From JAJYKN01 sp035516155 (GTDB lineage Bacteria; Nitrospirota; UBA9217): a stretch of 64,000 nucleotides of DNA. Shown here one piece after another: positions 24,365 through 33,900 of the stretch (positions are counted from its first letter, which is position 1; each line of letters starts with the position of its first letter). The stretch is taken from contig DATJAP010000001.1 of assembly GCA_035516155.1 (NCBI GenBank), positions 1 through 64,000 on the forward strand. The letters are read 5' to 3'. The notes below the pieces were generated by a model. That model did no database searches and was not told the origin of the DNA. It saw nothing but the letters and a program-made list of their open reading frames with translations. Made by a program: the position numbers and the translations under genes.

Positions 24365-26308
24365 CTACGCCTCCACAAACAATTCATTCTTCACAAAATT
24401 CAGTGTCCCGCCGGCCAACAGGTGCTTGCGCTGACGCAGGGACACCTCCAGAATCGTCAGAATCGTCCTGCCCGCCACCTCCACGGGAATTTCCCGGTCC
24501 CCGCGCTCGATCCGCATCCTGATCTCCGGGAAAGTAACTTTTATGCCTTTACTCAGGAGATCATAGTCCTTTGGATCCTTGAAGGTAAGCGGCAGAATGC
24601 CGAAGTTGCAAAGGTTCGATTTATGGATTCGCGCGAAGCTCTTGACAATCTTGGCGCGCACGCCCAGATAACGCGGGGCCAGCGCCGCATGCTCGCGGCT
24701 CGATCCCTGTCCGTAATTCTCGCCGCCAACCACGACCACCGTGCTCCGGGCCCTGCATTCCTTTGCAAAATTGGGCTCGATCTGGGAAAAAACGAACTCG
24801 CTCAGCGCTTCGATGTTCGATCGAAAAGGCAGAACCTTGTTGCCCGCCGGCATGATCCCGTCCGTCGAGATATTGTCCCCCACTTTCAGCACGACCTCGG
24901 CTTGAAGCGTGTCGGGTAGCGGTTCGAGTTCCGGCAGCGGCTTGATATTCGGGCCGCGGACTATTTCGGTCTTTTTGAGTTCTTTCGTCGGGAAAATAAT
25001 CGATTTTTCGTCGATGAGGTAGTGGGCCGGGTCCTCAACCCGCGGATAGGGCATTTCCTTCGACAAATCGCGAGGATCAGTGATAACGCCTTTTAATGCC
25101 GCTGCTGTTGCAGTTTCGGGGGAGCAGAGGTAGATCCTGTCGTCCTTTGTCCCGCTTCTTCCCGGAAAGTTCCGGGGGAAGGTACGAAGGCTCACTTCAC
25201 CGGTTCCGGGAGCCTGGCCCATGCCGATGCAGCCTTGGCAGCCCGGCTCATGCACGCGCGCGCCCGAGCTCAGAAACGATAAAAGTCCGCCCGCCTTATA
25301 CACATTTTCCAGCACCTGGCGGCTTCCCGGGTTGACGTGGAACGATGTGTCGGGATGGACTCGGCGGTTTTCAAGCATTCTGGCAGCTATCATCAGATCA
25401 CGGAACGACGAATTCACGCTGCTGCCCACAATTGCCTGGTCCACTTTGATCCCGGCGATTTCGCGCACGGGAACCACGTTGCCGGGAGACGTGGGTTTAG
25501 CGATTAGCGGTTCCAGCTTCGACAGGTCGATTTCCGCGTATTCGTCATATTGCGCGTCCTCGTCGGCATAAAGCGGAACCCATGCATCGCCCCGGCCCTG
25601 GGCAATCAGGTATTCCCGGGTGCGTTCATCGGAAGGGAAAATAGAGGTTGTTGCGCCGGTTTCTGTCCCCATGTTGCCGATGGTTTCCCGATCCGTCGCA
25701 GATAGCGTCTTTACTCCCGGGCCATAATACTCGATGATTTTCCCCACGCAGCCCTTCACGTCGTAGCGTCTGAGCATTTCAAGAATCACATCCTTGGCGC
25801 TCACCCAGTCCGGGAGCGTAGCCGTGAGTTTGACGCCGAGCACCCTCGGGCAGGGGAAATAATAGGGATAACCCGCCATGGCGAGGGCAACATCGAGTCC
25901 TCCTGCTCCGATGCCAAGCATGGATACGCCGGCAGCTCCAGGCGTATGGCTGTCGGCGCCCAGTAGCGTCTTGCCCGGAATGCCGAAGCGTTCCATGTGT
26001 ACCTGGTGCGACACCCCGTTCCCCGGCTTGCTGAAGTGTACGCCGTATCGTGCGGCGGCGGTCTGGAGGAACTTATGGTCGTCGGCGTTCTTGTTGTCCG
26101 TCTGCAGAAGGTTGTGGTCGACATACTGCGCGGAGAGCTCGGCCTTCACCCTGTTGATGCCCAAGGCCTCGAACTCGAGCATCGCCAGTGTTCCCGTGGC
26201 GTCCTGCAGCAGGGTATGATCGATTCTGATGCCGATCTCCCTGCCGGGCGTCAGTTCTCCCTCGATGAGATGAGCCTCCAATATTTTATGCGTAAGATTC
26301 TTTTTCAT
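24365..26308 (-). CDS. Aconitate hydratase
   Basis: 647 residues, the short form of aconitase common in anaerobes and archaea. Motifs run GADSHTPGAAGVSMLGIGAG, SSVNSSFRDLM, the cluster cysteines HEPGCQGCIGMG, RNFPGRSGTKDD, and the swivel domain with GENYGQGSSREHAALAPRYLG. It interconverts citrate and isocitrate with a [4Fe-4S] cluster. Homoaconitase and 3-isopropylmalate dehydratase share the fold, but the fused swivel domain and the neighbouring citrate synthase favour aconitase. First gene of the minus-strand TCA cluster; the promoter should lie in 26309-26646. Confidence 0.92.
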   Translation of the reverse strand: MKKNLTHKILEAHLIEGELTPGREIGIRIDHTLLQDATGTLAMLEFEALGINRVKAELSAQYVDHNLLQTDNKNADDHKFLQTAAARYGVHFSKPGNGVSHQVHMERFGIPGKTLLGADSHTPGAAGVSMLGIGAGGLDVALAMAGYPYYFPCPRVLGVKLTATLPDWVSAKDVILEMLRRYDVKGCVGKIIEYYGPGVKTLSATDRETIGNMGTETGATTSIFPSDERTREYLIAQGRGDAWVPLYADEDAQYDEYAEIDLSKLEPLIAKPTSPGNVVPVREIAGIKVDQAIVGSSVNSSFRDLMIAARMLENRRVHPDTSFHVNPGSRQVLENVYKAGGLLSFLSSGARVHEPGCQGCIGMGQAPGTGEVSLRTFPRNFPGRSGTKDDRIYLCSPETATAAALKGVITDPRDLSKEMPYPRVEDPAHYLIDEKSIIFPTKELKKTEIVRGPNIKPLPELEPLPDTLQAEVVLKVGDNISTDGIMPAGNKVLPFRSNIEALSEFVFSQIEPNFAKECRARSTVVVVGGENYGQGSSREHAALAPRYLGVRAKIVKSFARIHKSNLCNFGILPLTFKDPKDYDLLSKGIKVTFPEIRMRIERGDREIPVEVAGRTILTILEVSLRQRKHLLAGGTLNFVKNELFVEA

Positions 26309-26646
26309 TCTCTTTTTTCGCCTCGATCCAGCCGCCTCTGTCCCTGCAAATCATTGTAACCTGTACAGAAAATCTCTCTTTTTTATTAAAAACCATTTTC
26401 TCTTTTTCCTTAATAATTTTACCACATTTCAGACTCGCCCGTACGCGTCTCTTCCGCCTTTGTGATTACAAAAAAAGAAGCTGTTGCTTTAAATTCTTGC
26501 GAGATAATTCATGGTAGCAGGTGATGGATCAAGGAAATACTTACCCCGGGATTTCATGTGGCGGAAGGACTGGCAAACGGTGGCTCGCTCAATAAATGTC
26601 ACAACCCTTGAACATTGAACTCCGAACTCTCATTGTCACTCTGCAC
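26309..26646. other. Intergenic region upstream of aconitase
   Basis: About 340 bases holding the likely promoter and leader of the minus-strand TCA cluster. I see no clear boxes, hairpins or small genes in it. Confidence 0.4.
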
Positions 26647-29313
26647 TTATTCTGGCGTCGGCCCCAGCGTGACTTGGACAAAATCCGACGGCCTGATCCA
26701 TCGTGCATAAGCATCGCGCACCTGTTCAGCGGTGATTTCACGATACCGTCGTGCCGCAAAAAGAGGCTCGTCAAGCGGCAGGCCCTGCAAGGACCGGGCC
26801 AGCAGCCCGCTCGCGATGCTAGCCACACTCGCTTCAGAGAGCGGGATCTGTTGAAGAAGCAGTATCTTCGCCTGGTGCAGTTCATCCGGGGTTACGAGAG
26901 TCGTCCGTATGGCATCGAGATCGCGGACCACGATGGTCCTGCTCTTCGATACGTTTGGCGGATCGCAGGCAAAGTAGACGCCGAAGATTGACCGGGTCTT
27001 TTGCGCTTCGAGAAATGACCCCACCGAGTAAACCAGGCCTGACTTTTCCCGTAAATCGCGGGAAAGCCTCGATGCGTAGAACGCACCGGACAGCACTGTA
27101 TTGCCGAGCTGAAGCTTGTAATAAGCAGGGTCTGTACGTGTGATCCCGATTGTCTCCGCAAGTGTTACACCGTCCTGCACTCTGCTTGCATCAGGGACCG
27201 TGGATGCGGAGGGCTTGTTCATGGGCACGGGCGGATAGTCCGTCACTGGCTTCGGCCCCGAGGCCTTCCAGCCGCTGAAGTATTTTTCAATAGTCTGTCT
27301 GGCCTGCTCGGGCGTAATCTGCCCCACAATCACCATCGTCGTCATATCGGGACGAAACACTTTCGCATAATAGGATTTGACATCGGACAGGGTAATTGTT
27401 GCAACCGTTTGAGGCGTGGACTGCCGCAACTCGGCATCTCCCCTTGGGAAAAGAGCCTCGCGCAGTGCGCGGCGGGAACGATAAGCGGGGCTCTGCAGCT
27501 GGCCAACGAGAGAGTCGATAGTCTCCCGCTTCATCACCAAGAATGCGGTGTCGGGCAAGGCAGGTCGCAGAAGATTGTCCGCGAGAAGTTCTATCCCGCG
27601 GTCGAAACGATCCGCAGGCACCCGGAGCGAGAAGTTCGTTCCCGCAGAAATATCGCCGCCAATGTCGTCCTGCGCCTTCTGGAACGCAAGGCGGTCGTAG
27701 GATGCCGTGCCATAGGAGAAGAGGCTGCCCAGGATTCCATCCACGCCGTCTTTTCCCTCCGGCGCCTGCAGGTCGGCGTTACTCTTCACCTGTCCAAAGA
27801 GGCTGATCGTGGGGCTGATGTTCTCGGGCTGAACAATGAGACGAATGCCGTTCAATAACGTCATGACTACGGGGTTTACCGTCGATGTCTGCATTTCCGG
27901 CAGGGCATCAACCTTCTTTGCCCATGGGGGAAGCTCCACCTTCTCCGTCACTTTTGGCGTGAAGGACTCCTGTCCGCCGAACCCTTTCGCCGTAACTGGC
28001 TTGCCGGACTCTGCCGGGGTAAGGATTGCCGTGATCGCCTGGTCGTTTATCAGGTACTGTCTTGCCACGCGATTAACGTCCTCCGCAGTCACTTTCCTGA
28101 TCGCATCAAGATCGTCATCAGGCGAGGTTCTGCCTTCCACTGCAACAGCCTGGGACCACGCTGCCGCGAGGCCGGACACCGAGTTTTTCTGGAATGCGGC
28201 ATCGGCAAGTTCATGCCGCTTCGATGCTTCCACAAGATCGTCGGGTACGCCGTTCTTCACGTAGTCCGCAACGATGTTCTTCATCATTGTCAGCAGCGCG
28301 CTGCCGTCTTCTCCCTGCGGGTAGCCCGCAACAGCATAGCCGTAGCCTGCCTTCGGGAGAATGCTGCCTTCAAAGTCCGTGAACAGCGCTTTTCCTTCCG
28401 GAACAAGCGCGTAAAGATTGCCTCTCCTGCTGTCAAGCACATCACCAAGGATCATTCCTGCCGCGAAATCGGGGCTTTCATATCCCGGCAGACGAAAGGC
28501 TACAACCGCCATCCCGTACGGCAGATCTGTCTCGAGCCGGATCGTTGCGGGTTGAAGCGGTGCAAGGTTGACTGCGGGCCTGGCGGGAAGCGGCCGTTTT
28601 TTGATCGGCTCGAAGAGTTCTTTCACTGTCATCAGTGTCTTCTGAGGGTCGACATCGCCGACAATGATGAGGACGGCGTTGTTCGGTGCGTACCAGCTGT
28701 CATAGAACTGCTTCAGCGTGGTGCCTGTGGTTTTTTCAAACGAAGGCCTCGTTCCGAGAGCATCATGAGCATAGGGGGTACCTGCGAACATCTCGGCAAG
28801 GAGGCGCACGGAGAATACATATTCCGGGCTTGAAAGGTCCTGTGCCACCTCCTGTTCAATCGCGCCCCGCTCCTGATCCCAAAGCTCCGGCGTGTCGAGC
28901 ACGTCCCGCATGCGCGCCGCCTCTACCTGGAGCGCCACGTCGAGATCGCCGCTCGGCACAGTAAGGAAATACTGGGTTACCGTCTGCTGCGTATCAGCAT
29001 TGAAGTCACCGCCCATGAGCGCCATGATGTTCGCGAGCTGTGCGGAGGAGAGTCCGGGACTTCCGCGGAACATCATATGCTCCTGGGCGTGTGCCATGCC
29101 GGGGAATCCTTCCGGCGATTCGTTGGAACCCACGAGATAATTCACTTCCGTCGTTACAACGGGCGCGAGTGTATTTTCTACAATCACGACCTGCAGGCCA
29201 TTCGAAAGCGTTGCACGGAGGACATCGGCCTTATCCGAGGGCCGGACGGGCAGCGGGATAAGCAGAAAAAGGGAAACCGCCGTGAAGAATAGCCGATGTT
29301 TACCGAGTTTCAT
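26647..29313 (-). CDS. M16-family zinc protease pair (double-domain, exported)
   Basis: 888 residues from ATG 29313 (CAGGAGATCATC upstream). A signal peptide (MKLGKHRLFFTAVSLFLLI, cleavage near VRPSDK) is followed by an active M16 domain with the inverted zinc motif HAQEHMMFRG and the distal Glu in ERGAIEQEVAQDL. A second, inactive M16 domain spans about 480-880 (LLNGIRLIVQPENISPTISL). Such two-domain proteins fold as a clamshell and degrade peptides or process proteins in the periplasm. No partner gene is adjacent. No anchor is seen, so it is likely soluble periplasmic. The active half carries the complete motif. Confidence 0.92.
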   Translation of the reverse strand: MKLGKHRLFFTAVSLFLLIPLPVRPSDKADVLRATLSNGLQVVIVENTLAPVVTTEVNYLVGSNESPEGFPGMAHAQEHMMFRGSPGLSSAQLANIMALMGGDFNADTQQTVTQYFLTVPSGDLDVALQVEAARMRDVLDTPELWDQERGAIEQEVAQDLSSPEYVFSVRLLAEMFAGTPYAHDALGTRPSFEKTTGTTLKQFYDSWYAPNNAVLIIVGDVDPQKTLMTVKELFEPIKKRPLPARPAVNLAPLQPATIRLETDLPYGMAVVAFRLPGYESPDFAAGMILGDVLDSRRGNLYALVPEGKALFTDFEGSILPKAGYGYAVAGYPQGEDGSALLTMMKNIVADYVKNGVPDDLVEASKRHELADAAFQKNSVSGLAAAWSQAVAVEGRTSPDDDLDAIRKVTAEDVNRVARQYLINDQAITAILTPAESGKPVTAKGFGGQESFTPKVTEKVELPPWAKKVDALPEMQTSTVNPVVMTLLNGIRLIVQPENISPTISLFGQVKSNADLQAPEGKDGVDGILGSLFSYGTASYDRLAFQKAQDDIGGDISAGTNFSLRVPADRFDRGIELLADNLLRPALPDTAFLVMKRETIDSLVGQLQSPAYRSRRALREALFPRGDAELRQSTPQTVATITLSDVKSYYAKVFRPDMTTMVIVGQITPEQARQTIEKYFSGWKASGPKPVTDYPPVPMNKPSASTVPDASRVQDGVTLAETIGITRTDPAYYKLQLGNTVLSGAFYASRLSRDLREKSGLVYSVGSFLEAQKTRSIFGVYFACDPPNVSKSRTIVVRDLDAIRTTLVTPDELHQAKILLLQQIPLSEASVASIASGLLARSLQGLPLDEPLFAARRYREITAEQVRDAYARWIRPSDFVQVTLGPTPE

Positions 29314-29728
29314 GATGATCTCCTGTCGCCGGCAACTATGAGTTGCCGATGGAATAAAGCCTCGATTTAAGTCTAGCGCGAGAGAAACGGATGTCAACGA
29401 GGTGGTGGAAATGCCCGCAGTTTCCAAAAATCAGATTCATGGGAATTTCTACCGGCGATTCCGGAAAACGTTCCGCATAGTAGCAGAGCCCGTGTTGTCT
29501 GTACTGTTCGAAAGGTAAATGCCGCACCATCCCCATCATTCAAGACGACCATATTGCCTGATCTAAACCTCTGTCAATGTCATCGATTGGGTATTTTGAG
29601 GTTAGGCACTAACGATTTCAAGATGAATCACTCTACGTTTCAAGGTGCGGCAACCATCCTACAGGAGGTTTCACCAGCTCTTGCATCGAAAGGACAATTA
29701 CTTTTTTGCGAAGGTAAATCGACGTTTC
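29314..29728. other. Intergenic region, no gene recognised
   Basis: About 415 bases between the M16 protease start and the PilZ protein stop. Open frames on both strands lack ribosome sites and family features. Confidence 0.4.
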
Positions 29729-30445
29729 CTATGCTCCGAGCCTTTTAACACTATTTCCATGATCTTTAACACAGGCTATGAAGCTTAGAAGCAGTGGCCT
29801 GTCCCGATCCATCAGTTCTGACAATTCCATCCCTATGTCGTAATGTGAATGCACCTTATCCTGCGTCATGCGACACGAAACAACTTTCCCCATAAAACTT
29901 GCGGGATCACAAGAGTCGATTGACAGCTCAATGAGAACCATGGTGTCTATGTTCAATTGATGATCGGTTTGAATAATTACGCCACTTTGGCTGATATCTT
30001 TTATGCCGAAATGCGTGGGCAGAACCAGGACTATTTCGCTAGGCGTTGTGATGGAAAACCGAATGTTGTGATAGAACCAGTCAGGCTGCTCTGGCACTTG
30101 CGTTTTCTTGTCGTTTTCTATTGAATCGAGAAAAACTTTGACCTTCTCAGCTGATTCATCTTTAAACGATATCCCCGCCGAGTAAATAGTGGCCTTTTCT
30201 CCTTCGCCTCTTTCTTCAATTCCGCTTAACTCAGAACGGACCACTATGCCCTGAACATTAATATGCCTCCCTTCGTATCCCAGCATCAGCAAACACTCTT
30301 TCCCTATATTGAGCTTCCTGTCTGCTTTGAGCGCCACTCCGCCTAAACTTATGTCAATAATTTCTACTTTGCCAATCAAACTCATCTTGCTGCTTAGATC
30401 GATCAAGTCCAATTTGAATCTTTTGTGTTTCCTCATATCCCGCAT
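29729..30445 (-). CDS. Double PilZ-domain protein
   Basis: 238 residues, ATG 30445 after GGAGTTACAGA. The first PilZ domain begins with the RKHKRF basic motif and has DISLGGVALKADRKLNIG (the D/NxSxxG c-di-GMP motif). A second, more degenerate PilZ domain from about residue 125 has KDISQSGVIIQTDHQLN. The first domain keeps both c-di-GMP-binding elements; the second lacks the upstream RxxxR. The protein likely responds to c-di-GMP in the cytoplasm by contacting a motility, secretion or polysaccharide target that is not encoded nearby. A 45-residue Arg-rich protein is encoded 53 bases upstream on the same strand. Confidence 0.85.
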   Translation of the reverse strand: MRDMRKHKRFKLDLIDLSSKMSLIGKVEIIDISLGGVALKADRKLNIGKECLLMLGYEGRHINVQGIVVRSELSGIEERGEGEKATIYSAGISFKDESAEKVKVFLDSIENDKKTQVPEQPDWFYHNIRFSITTPSEIVLVLPTHFGIKDISQSGVIIQTDHQLNIDTMVLIELSIDSCDPASFMGKVVSCRMTQDKVHSHYDIGMELSELMDRDRPLLLSFIACVKDHGNSVKRLGA

Positions 30446-30498
30446 TCTGTAACTCCAATTGATAGCTTCTTTTTTTCTGTCTTAATGACAAGTGACGC

Positions 30499-30636
30499 TT
30501 ACAAATCGCTTATACGATCAAATTTATTTTTACGGCGATCTTTGCCCGATCTTCTATCTTTGCCGCTTCTTCGCTCCGGCCCCTTGTAGTTTGGATCGTT
30601 CCATTTTCTGCGATCTTCGCCTGATCTTCGGCTCAT
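30499..30636 (-). CDS. Small Arg/Asp-rich protein (45 aa) upstream of the PilZ gene
   Basis: The frame 30636-30499 encodes SRRSGEDRRKWNDPNYKGPE, then RRSGKDRRSGKDRRKNKF. The repeated RRSGxDRR motif recurs in small proteins and linkers of Nitrospirota and Desulfobacterota, often beside signalling genes. The codon pattern and three motif copies argue for real coding. The ribosome site is weak, and GTG 30648 is an alternative start. It shares strand and spacing with the PilZ gene. Highly charged and probably disordered. Function unknown. Confidence 0.55.
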   Translation of the reverse strand: MSRRSGEDRRKWNDPNYKGPERRSGKDRRSGKDRRKNKFDRISDL

Positions 30637-31424
30637 CTGAATGCTCACTCGAGTTGATTTCTTGATATCAATGATGAATTGAAAAATCCGCGGTTTATTA
30701 CTAAACCTAACTTGGTTATGATCCCTCGTGCTTTTCTGTCATGGTCGGCGTGAAGAAAGAAACACGCAGTCAGAACGTCGCCCGAACCACCTCTTCAAGC
30801 CCCCCCTGCCACCGACCGCTCAGTATGCAGTTTCTGCGGCCAACCGGATCTACCCGGCGGCATCATAGATGACCGCCTGTGGAGGACCACTCCGTCGGTT
30901 CCTTTTCCCCAGCATGGGCCCTAGACGGTCCTGCAATCGAAGGTGAAATGCGATGCCGCGGCTTCATCCACAAGAGCGGACCGCCCTGTTGGTGCAAAAC
31001 CTACCCTCAGTGTTATGAAGAATAACGCACACACTTCCCTTTTTATTATATCACTCCTCGAACGATGCTTCATTGAAGAGGGACAATACTGTAAGTCATA
31101 TGGATAGAAGCTTCAAAGATACATTATTAAAAAGGTTTAGCGTTCGTTATGTCGTTGTTATATGGACTCCGATCCTCTCTGCGATGAGTGCTGCTTTGAG
31201 GAAGTCATGGTTGCTACAAATAATTTTTCATGAACTTGTATAGGGCATAAGTATTAGTTTCTATCCGAATCTGCATACTCTGAACACATGGAGACATGAA
31301 GGCTGTCCAGGTAAAATAAAACGGAATTATATCCTTGACAAAGCAAATAGTGACTTATTGTGTATTTTGTTTATTTACTAACGTTGTAAAATAGGCATGA
31401 TATAGTTTATTTATAGAGGTAAAA
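30637..31424. other. Long intergenic region with a possible Cys-rich micro-ORF
   Basis: About 790 bases without a recognisable gene. On the plus strand, frame 30948-31025 reads MRCRGFIHKSGPPCWCKTYP and ends QCYEE. It is open upstream to about 30890 but has no start or ribosome site there. It could be the end of a decayed Cys-rich protein. The rest is AT-rich and empty. Confidence 0.35.
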
Positions 31425-31819
31425 CTATAACCACTCTATTTCGTCAATCTTCCGAACGTCCTTGAATTCAGGGTCACCAGTGACAATAGTTGCATTTTCT
31501 CGCAAGGCAGTTGCTACAGCGTAACAGTCGGCAAAAGAAAGCGGATGATTTGCCTTAATCCTCGACGCCTCAATAACATGCTCGAACAAATTGGAAAGGA
31601 CGACAATTGGAAGGCTAGGAAGCACTACAGTAAGAAAGATATCAGCCTGTTCCCTCCCTCTATTTTTGGCCAGGATATAGTATGTTTCTCCAACATTAAT
31701 ATCGTTCATGAGTACCGGGTGTCTGGGGTGGATAGAAGTTCTTTTACGCGGAGGTAATTACATTCCTTTTTGAGATAGGCGAGTATGGCGAATGAATCGA
31801 GCAGCCTTTTTTTCTTCAT
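31425..31819 (-). pseudogene. vapC: VapC-type PIN-domain toxin with single-base frameshift
   Basis: ATG 31819 starts KKKRLLDSFAILAYLKKE, the normal N-terminus with the first catalytic Asp. This frame stops just after TPDTRYS. The next frame continues MNDINVGETYYILAKNRG, then PLSFADCYAVATALRENATI (Asp of the PIN site), VTGDPEF, and ends at 31425. Inserting one G in CCCGG-TACTC restores R-V-L-M-N and a complete 132-residue PIN ribonuclease. Either the toxin is dead or the consensus dropped a base. Its start overlaps the antitoxin gene by about 60 bases. Confidence 0.78.
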
Positions 31820-32057
31820 GCTCCAATTCCTCCTTTCGATCTCGCAAGAGCACCGCAGTCAGTGAAGAGCCTTTCTCAAATGCCCCACAGTAGGCCTTGG
31901 CGGGGTCTTTGGGCAGGGGAACGACCTCGACGTGGTCTCCGACAAGTTTCACAAGCACCTTTTGTCCGGATTGAATGGACAATGCTTCCCGCATTTCTTT
32001 TGGTATCACAAGTTGCCCCTTAGAAGAAACTACCGCTATGGACATAGGCTTACTCAT
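31758..32057 (-). CDS. vapB: AbrB/VapB-type antitoxin
   Basis: About 99 residues from ATG 32057 (or 95 from ATG 32045). The N-terminal half is a swapped-hairpin AbrB domain: SIAVVSSKGQLVIPKEMREA, then LSIQSGQKVLVKLVGDHVEV. The charged helical C-terminus (RDRKEELEHEEKKAARFI) is the toxin-binding tail. It would neutralise VapC and repress its own promoter. The gene runs about 60 bases into the toxin start, longer than the few bases of overlap usual for these pairs. If the toxin gene is truly broken, this antitoxin is an orphan. Confidence 0.82.
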   Translation of the reverse strand: MSKPMSIAVVSSKGQLVIPKEMREALSIQSGQKVLVKLVGDHVEVVPLPKDPAKAYCGAFEKGSSLTAVLLRDRKEELEHEEKKAARFIRHTRLSQKGM

Positions 32058-32196
32058 TATATTTTGGCTTACTATTAATAACAAGTATAACCATTTACGA
32101 TGGGTTTTCAAGCTATTATCTTTTGCAATTATACGCACTATCAATCATAATTAGTGCCTGAGCGCCATCGACTGCCATGATCGAATCCCCGATTTT

Positions 32197-32496
32197 TTAA
32201 TACCAGCACAAGTCCTCGTCCGCCGTTGCTCCTTTCCATTCTTCCTCTGCCATGCTGATCAACTCATTTTTAGAATTTGCCGGGCCAAGGAAAATATCGA
32301 GTTTCTCTCCTTCGGAATTGTCGCAGCACAGCCAATACTCGCCCTCTTCGTTTTTTTCTATATACAAATTCCCCCGGTCATCATCCTCATTCTCAAACCA
32401 ACCATTATTGCAAAGATCAATGGAGCCAATATATTGCTTTTCACCTTCATTGGTCTCTTCCTTCCATGCATAGGTACCGGCGCTAGGGAATCTCAT
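32197..32496 (-). CDS. Small acidic protein of unknown function
   Basis: 99 residues. ATG 32496 follows a perfect GGAGGAGAAGTAG site, so it is probably real. The sequence is very acidic (clusters such as ENEDDDRG, KNEEGEYW and EEEWKG) with alternating Trp/Tyr and Gly, suggesting a small beta-sheet domain. There is no signal peptide, so it is cytoplasmic. It has three or four cysteines (DLCNNG, LCCDN, DLCWY). I do not recognise a family. It lies 140 bases upstream of vapB on the same strand. A small anti-toxin-like or immunity-type protein is possible by size and charge, but nothing proves it. Confidence 0.65.
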   Translation of the reverse strand: MRFPSAGTYAWKEETNEGEKQYIGSIDLCNNGWFENEDDDRGNLYIEKNEEGEYWLCCDNSEGEKLDIFLGPANSKNELISMAEEEWKGATADEDLCWY

Positions 32497-32709
32497 CTAC
32501 TTCTCCTCCGTTAACATTTTGGTATGTCTTATTTACTTCTTGATTCGGAATTATGCTTTGTAAGGTACATAATTCCGGAATAAAATATAGAAAATGTCTC
32601 TCCAAGATAAAACAAAAAAAAAGCATCTTAGGACATTCAGATTCCCGTGAGAAGGAAGCGCTGAAGATTCGAACCGTTCATAAATAAAGCCTGCCCGCAA
32701 ATTGTTTCA

Positions 32710-33390
32710 TTAGGGTTTGACCCTGATCGGACCGCACATTGGCTCGATATTGTCCTTGATGGCCCTGCTAGCAGCTGCCTTCCGCGCAGTAGCGATCTCG
32801 TCCTTGTTCAACTGCCAGCCAAAAGTTTTTGACCGCATCAGATTGTCCTCGGAGTCCTGACGGTGCGGAAGGCCCAGGGCATGGCCGAGTTCGTGTGCTG
32901 CTGTTCGGGCCGCAGGGTGATGTGCAGGCCTCGGCGCCGCTCTCAGGGTTGGTGTATCCCGCACATAGATAGAGTGCCCACTGTTATAGACGCCGTTTAT
33001 GCTGTCGCTATTGTCTATCCTGGGCACGAACCAGATATCGAATCCTGAAGACTTCACGTCGTCGTTCATTACAATCTCCATCTCGAAGCAAATGCCGGCC
33101 TGCGACCACCAGATGTGATTGATCTCCTCTAAAATTTCTGTGACAGCAGCGGCGCGCCAGGCGCTCTCATCCAAGTGAACGCGCAGCGGGATGTGGTAGA
33201 CGGGCAGAGCGGAAGAGGGGGGCCCCTGCTTTGTATGCGTTATGGAAGTTTCAAGCTGTGACGATATAACTGGCTCTCCGGCGTAAGCTGCCGTTCGATT
33301 GCCGAAGACGGCCACATTTGCGAATAGCATAACCAGGCCGAAGCCGAGAATTCTCTCAAGCCGTCTCATACACACGGATGGGTGCCTCAT
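32710..33390 (-). CDS. Matrixin-like exported zinc metalloprotease
   Basis: About 226 residues from ATG 33390 (ATG 33369 or GTG 33411 are alternatives; none has a strong ribosome site). A hydrophobic signal (ILGFGLVMLFANVAVFG) ends near YAGEP. The catalytic domain spans about 60-215. It has the extended metzincin motif HELGHALGLPHRQD, in which the third ligand position holds His and is followed by SEDNLM, where the Met-turn Met lies a few residues on. An upstream HHPAARTA segment precedes it. No propeptide cysteine switch is evident. It should degrade or process proteins outside the cytoplasm. No inhibitor gene is adjacent. Confidence 0.82.
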   Translation of the reverse strand: MRHPSVCMRRLERILGFGLVMLFANVAVFGNRTAAYAGEPVISSQLETSITHTKQGPPSSALPVYHIPLRVHLDESAWRAAAVTEILEEINHIWWSQAGICFEMEIVMNDDVKSSGFDIWFVPRIDNSDSINGVYNSGHSIYVRDTPTLRAAPRPAHHPAARTAAHELGHALGLPHRQDSEDNLMRSKTFGWQLNKDEIATARKAAASRAIKDNIEPMCGPIRVKP

Positions 33391-33900
33391 ACTTTCAAGG
33401 GTCTTCCCCACCGGCTACGCCATGCTGTGCAATGCCGTTACTGAAAGACCAGTTGTCTTGCTTTCCTTTCACGAGATTCATCAACCCGTCTTCACTGCGG
33501 GGCGGCCATGGCGTGAGTCCATAAATTCCCCTCTTGAATTATATGTTCATTTTTATGTACAGTCGAGTTATTTTTTATGAATTTTTAAGAGTCGGCCGCA
33601 GCTTCCGGCGATTCGAGTAGCAACCTGTTTCGGCTGAAGCACTGTTTGCTGATTTTGATTCTGCAGTTTCAAAAAGATGAAACTGCCGCGGGCTGCGGGA
33701 AAACTGCGTTGGATGTCCAACAGCGATTCTACATGTCTTCTAAAAATATGCTCTCTCGCCGCCGCCTCAAACTGCGCGAGTTTCGGCGGATGAAATCCCT
33801 CACCAGTTCAGGTTGAAACATTAACGACCTCAATCAGAGGCAGGGCATCTCACTCCGCCAGGGGCGCACCGCTTTATTTCCCGACTGCTGGATTTGCCTG
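33391..33900. other. Intergenic region with a hairpin and a start-less open frame
   Basis: A perfect 9-bp inverted repeat (GCAGTTTCA at 33663-33671, TGAAACTGC at 33678-33686) with a 6-base loop. On the minus strand a frame of about 80 codons ending at 33568 reads plausibly (AAREHIFRRHVESLLDIQRS) but has no start codon. The region may be a repeat element or a gene remnant. Confidence 0.35.

Noticed and set aside
32160..32200. tRNA-like TTC-loop sequence (ATCGAATCCCC)
   Set aside because: No matching acceptor or anticodon arms in the flanks.
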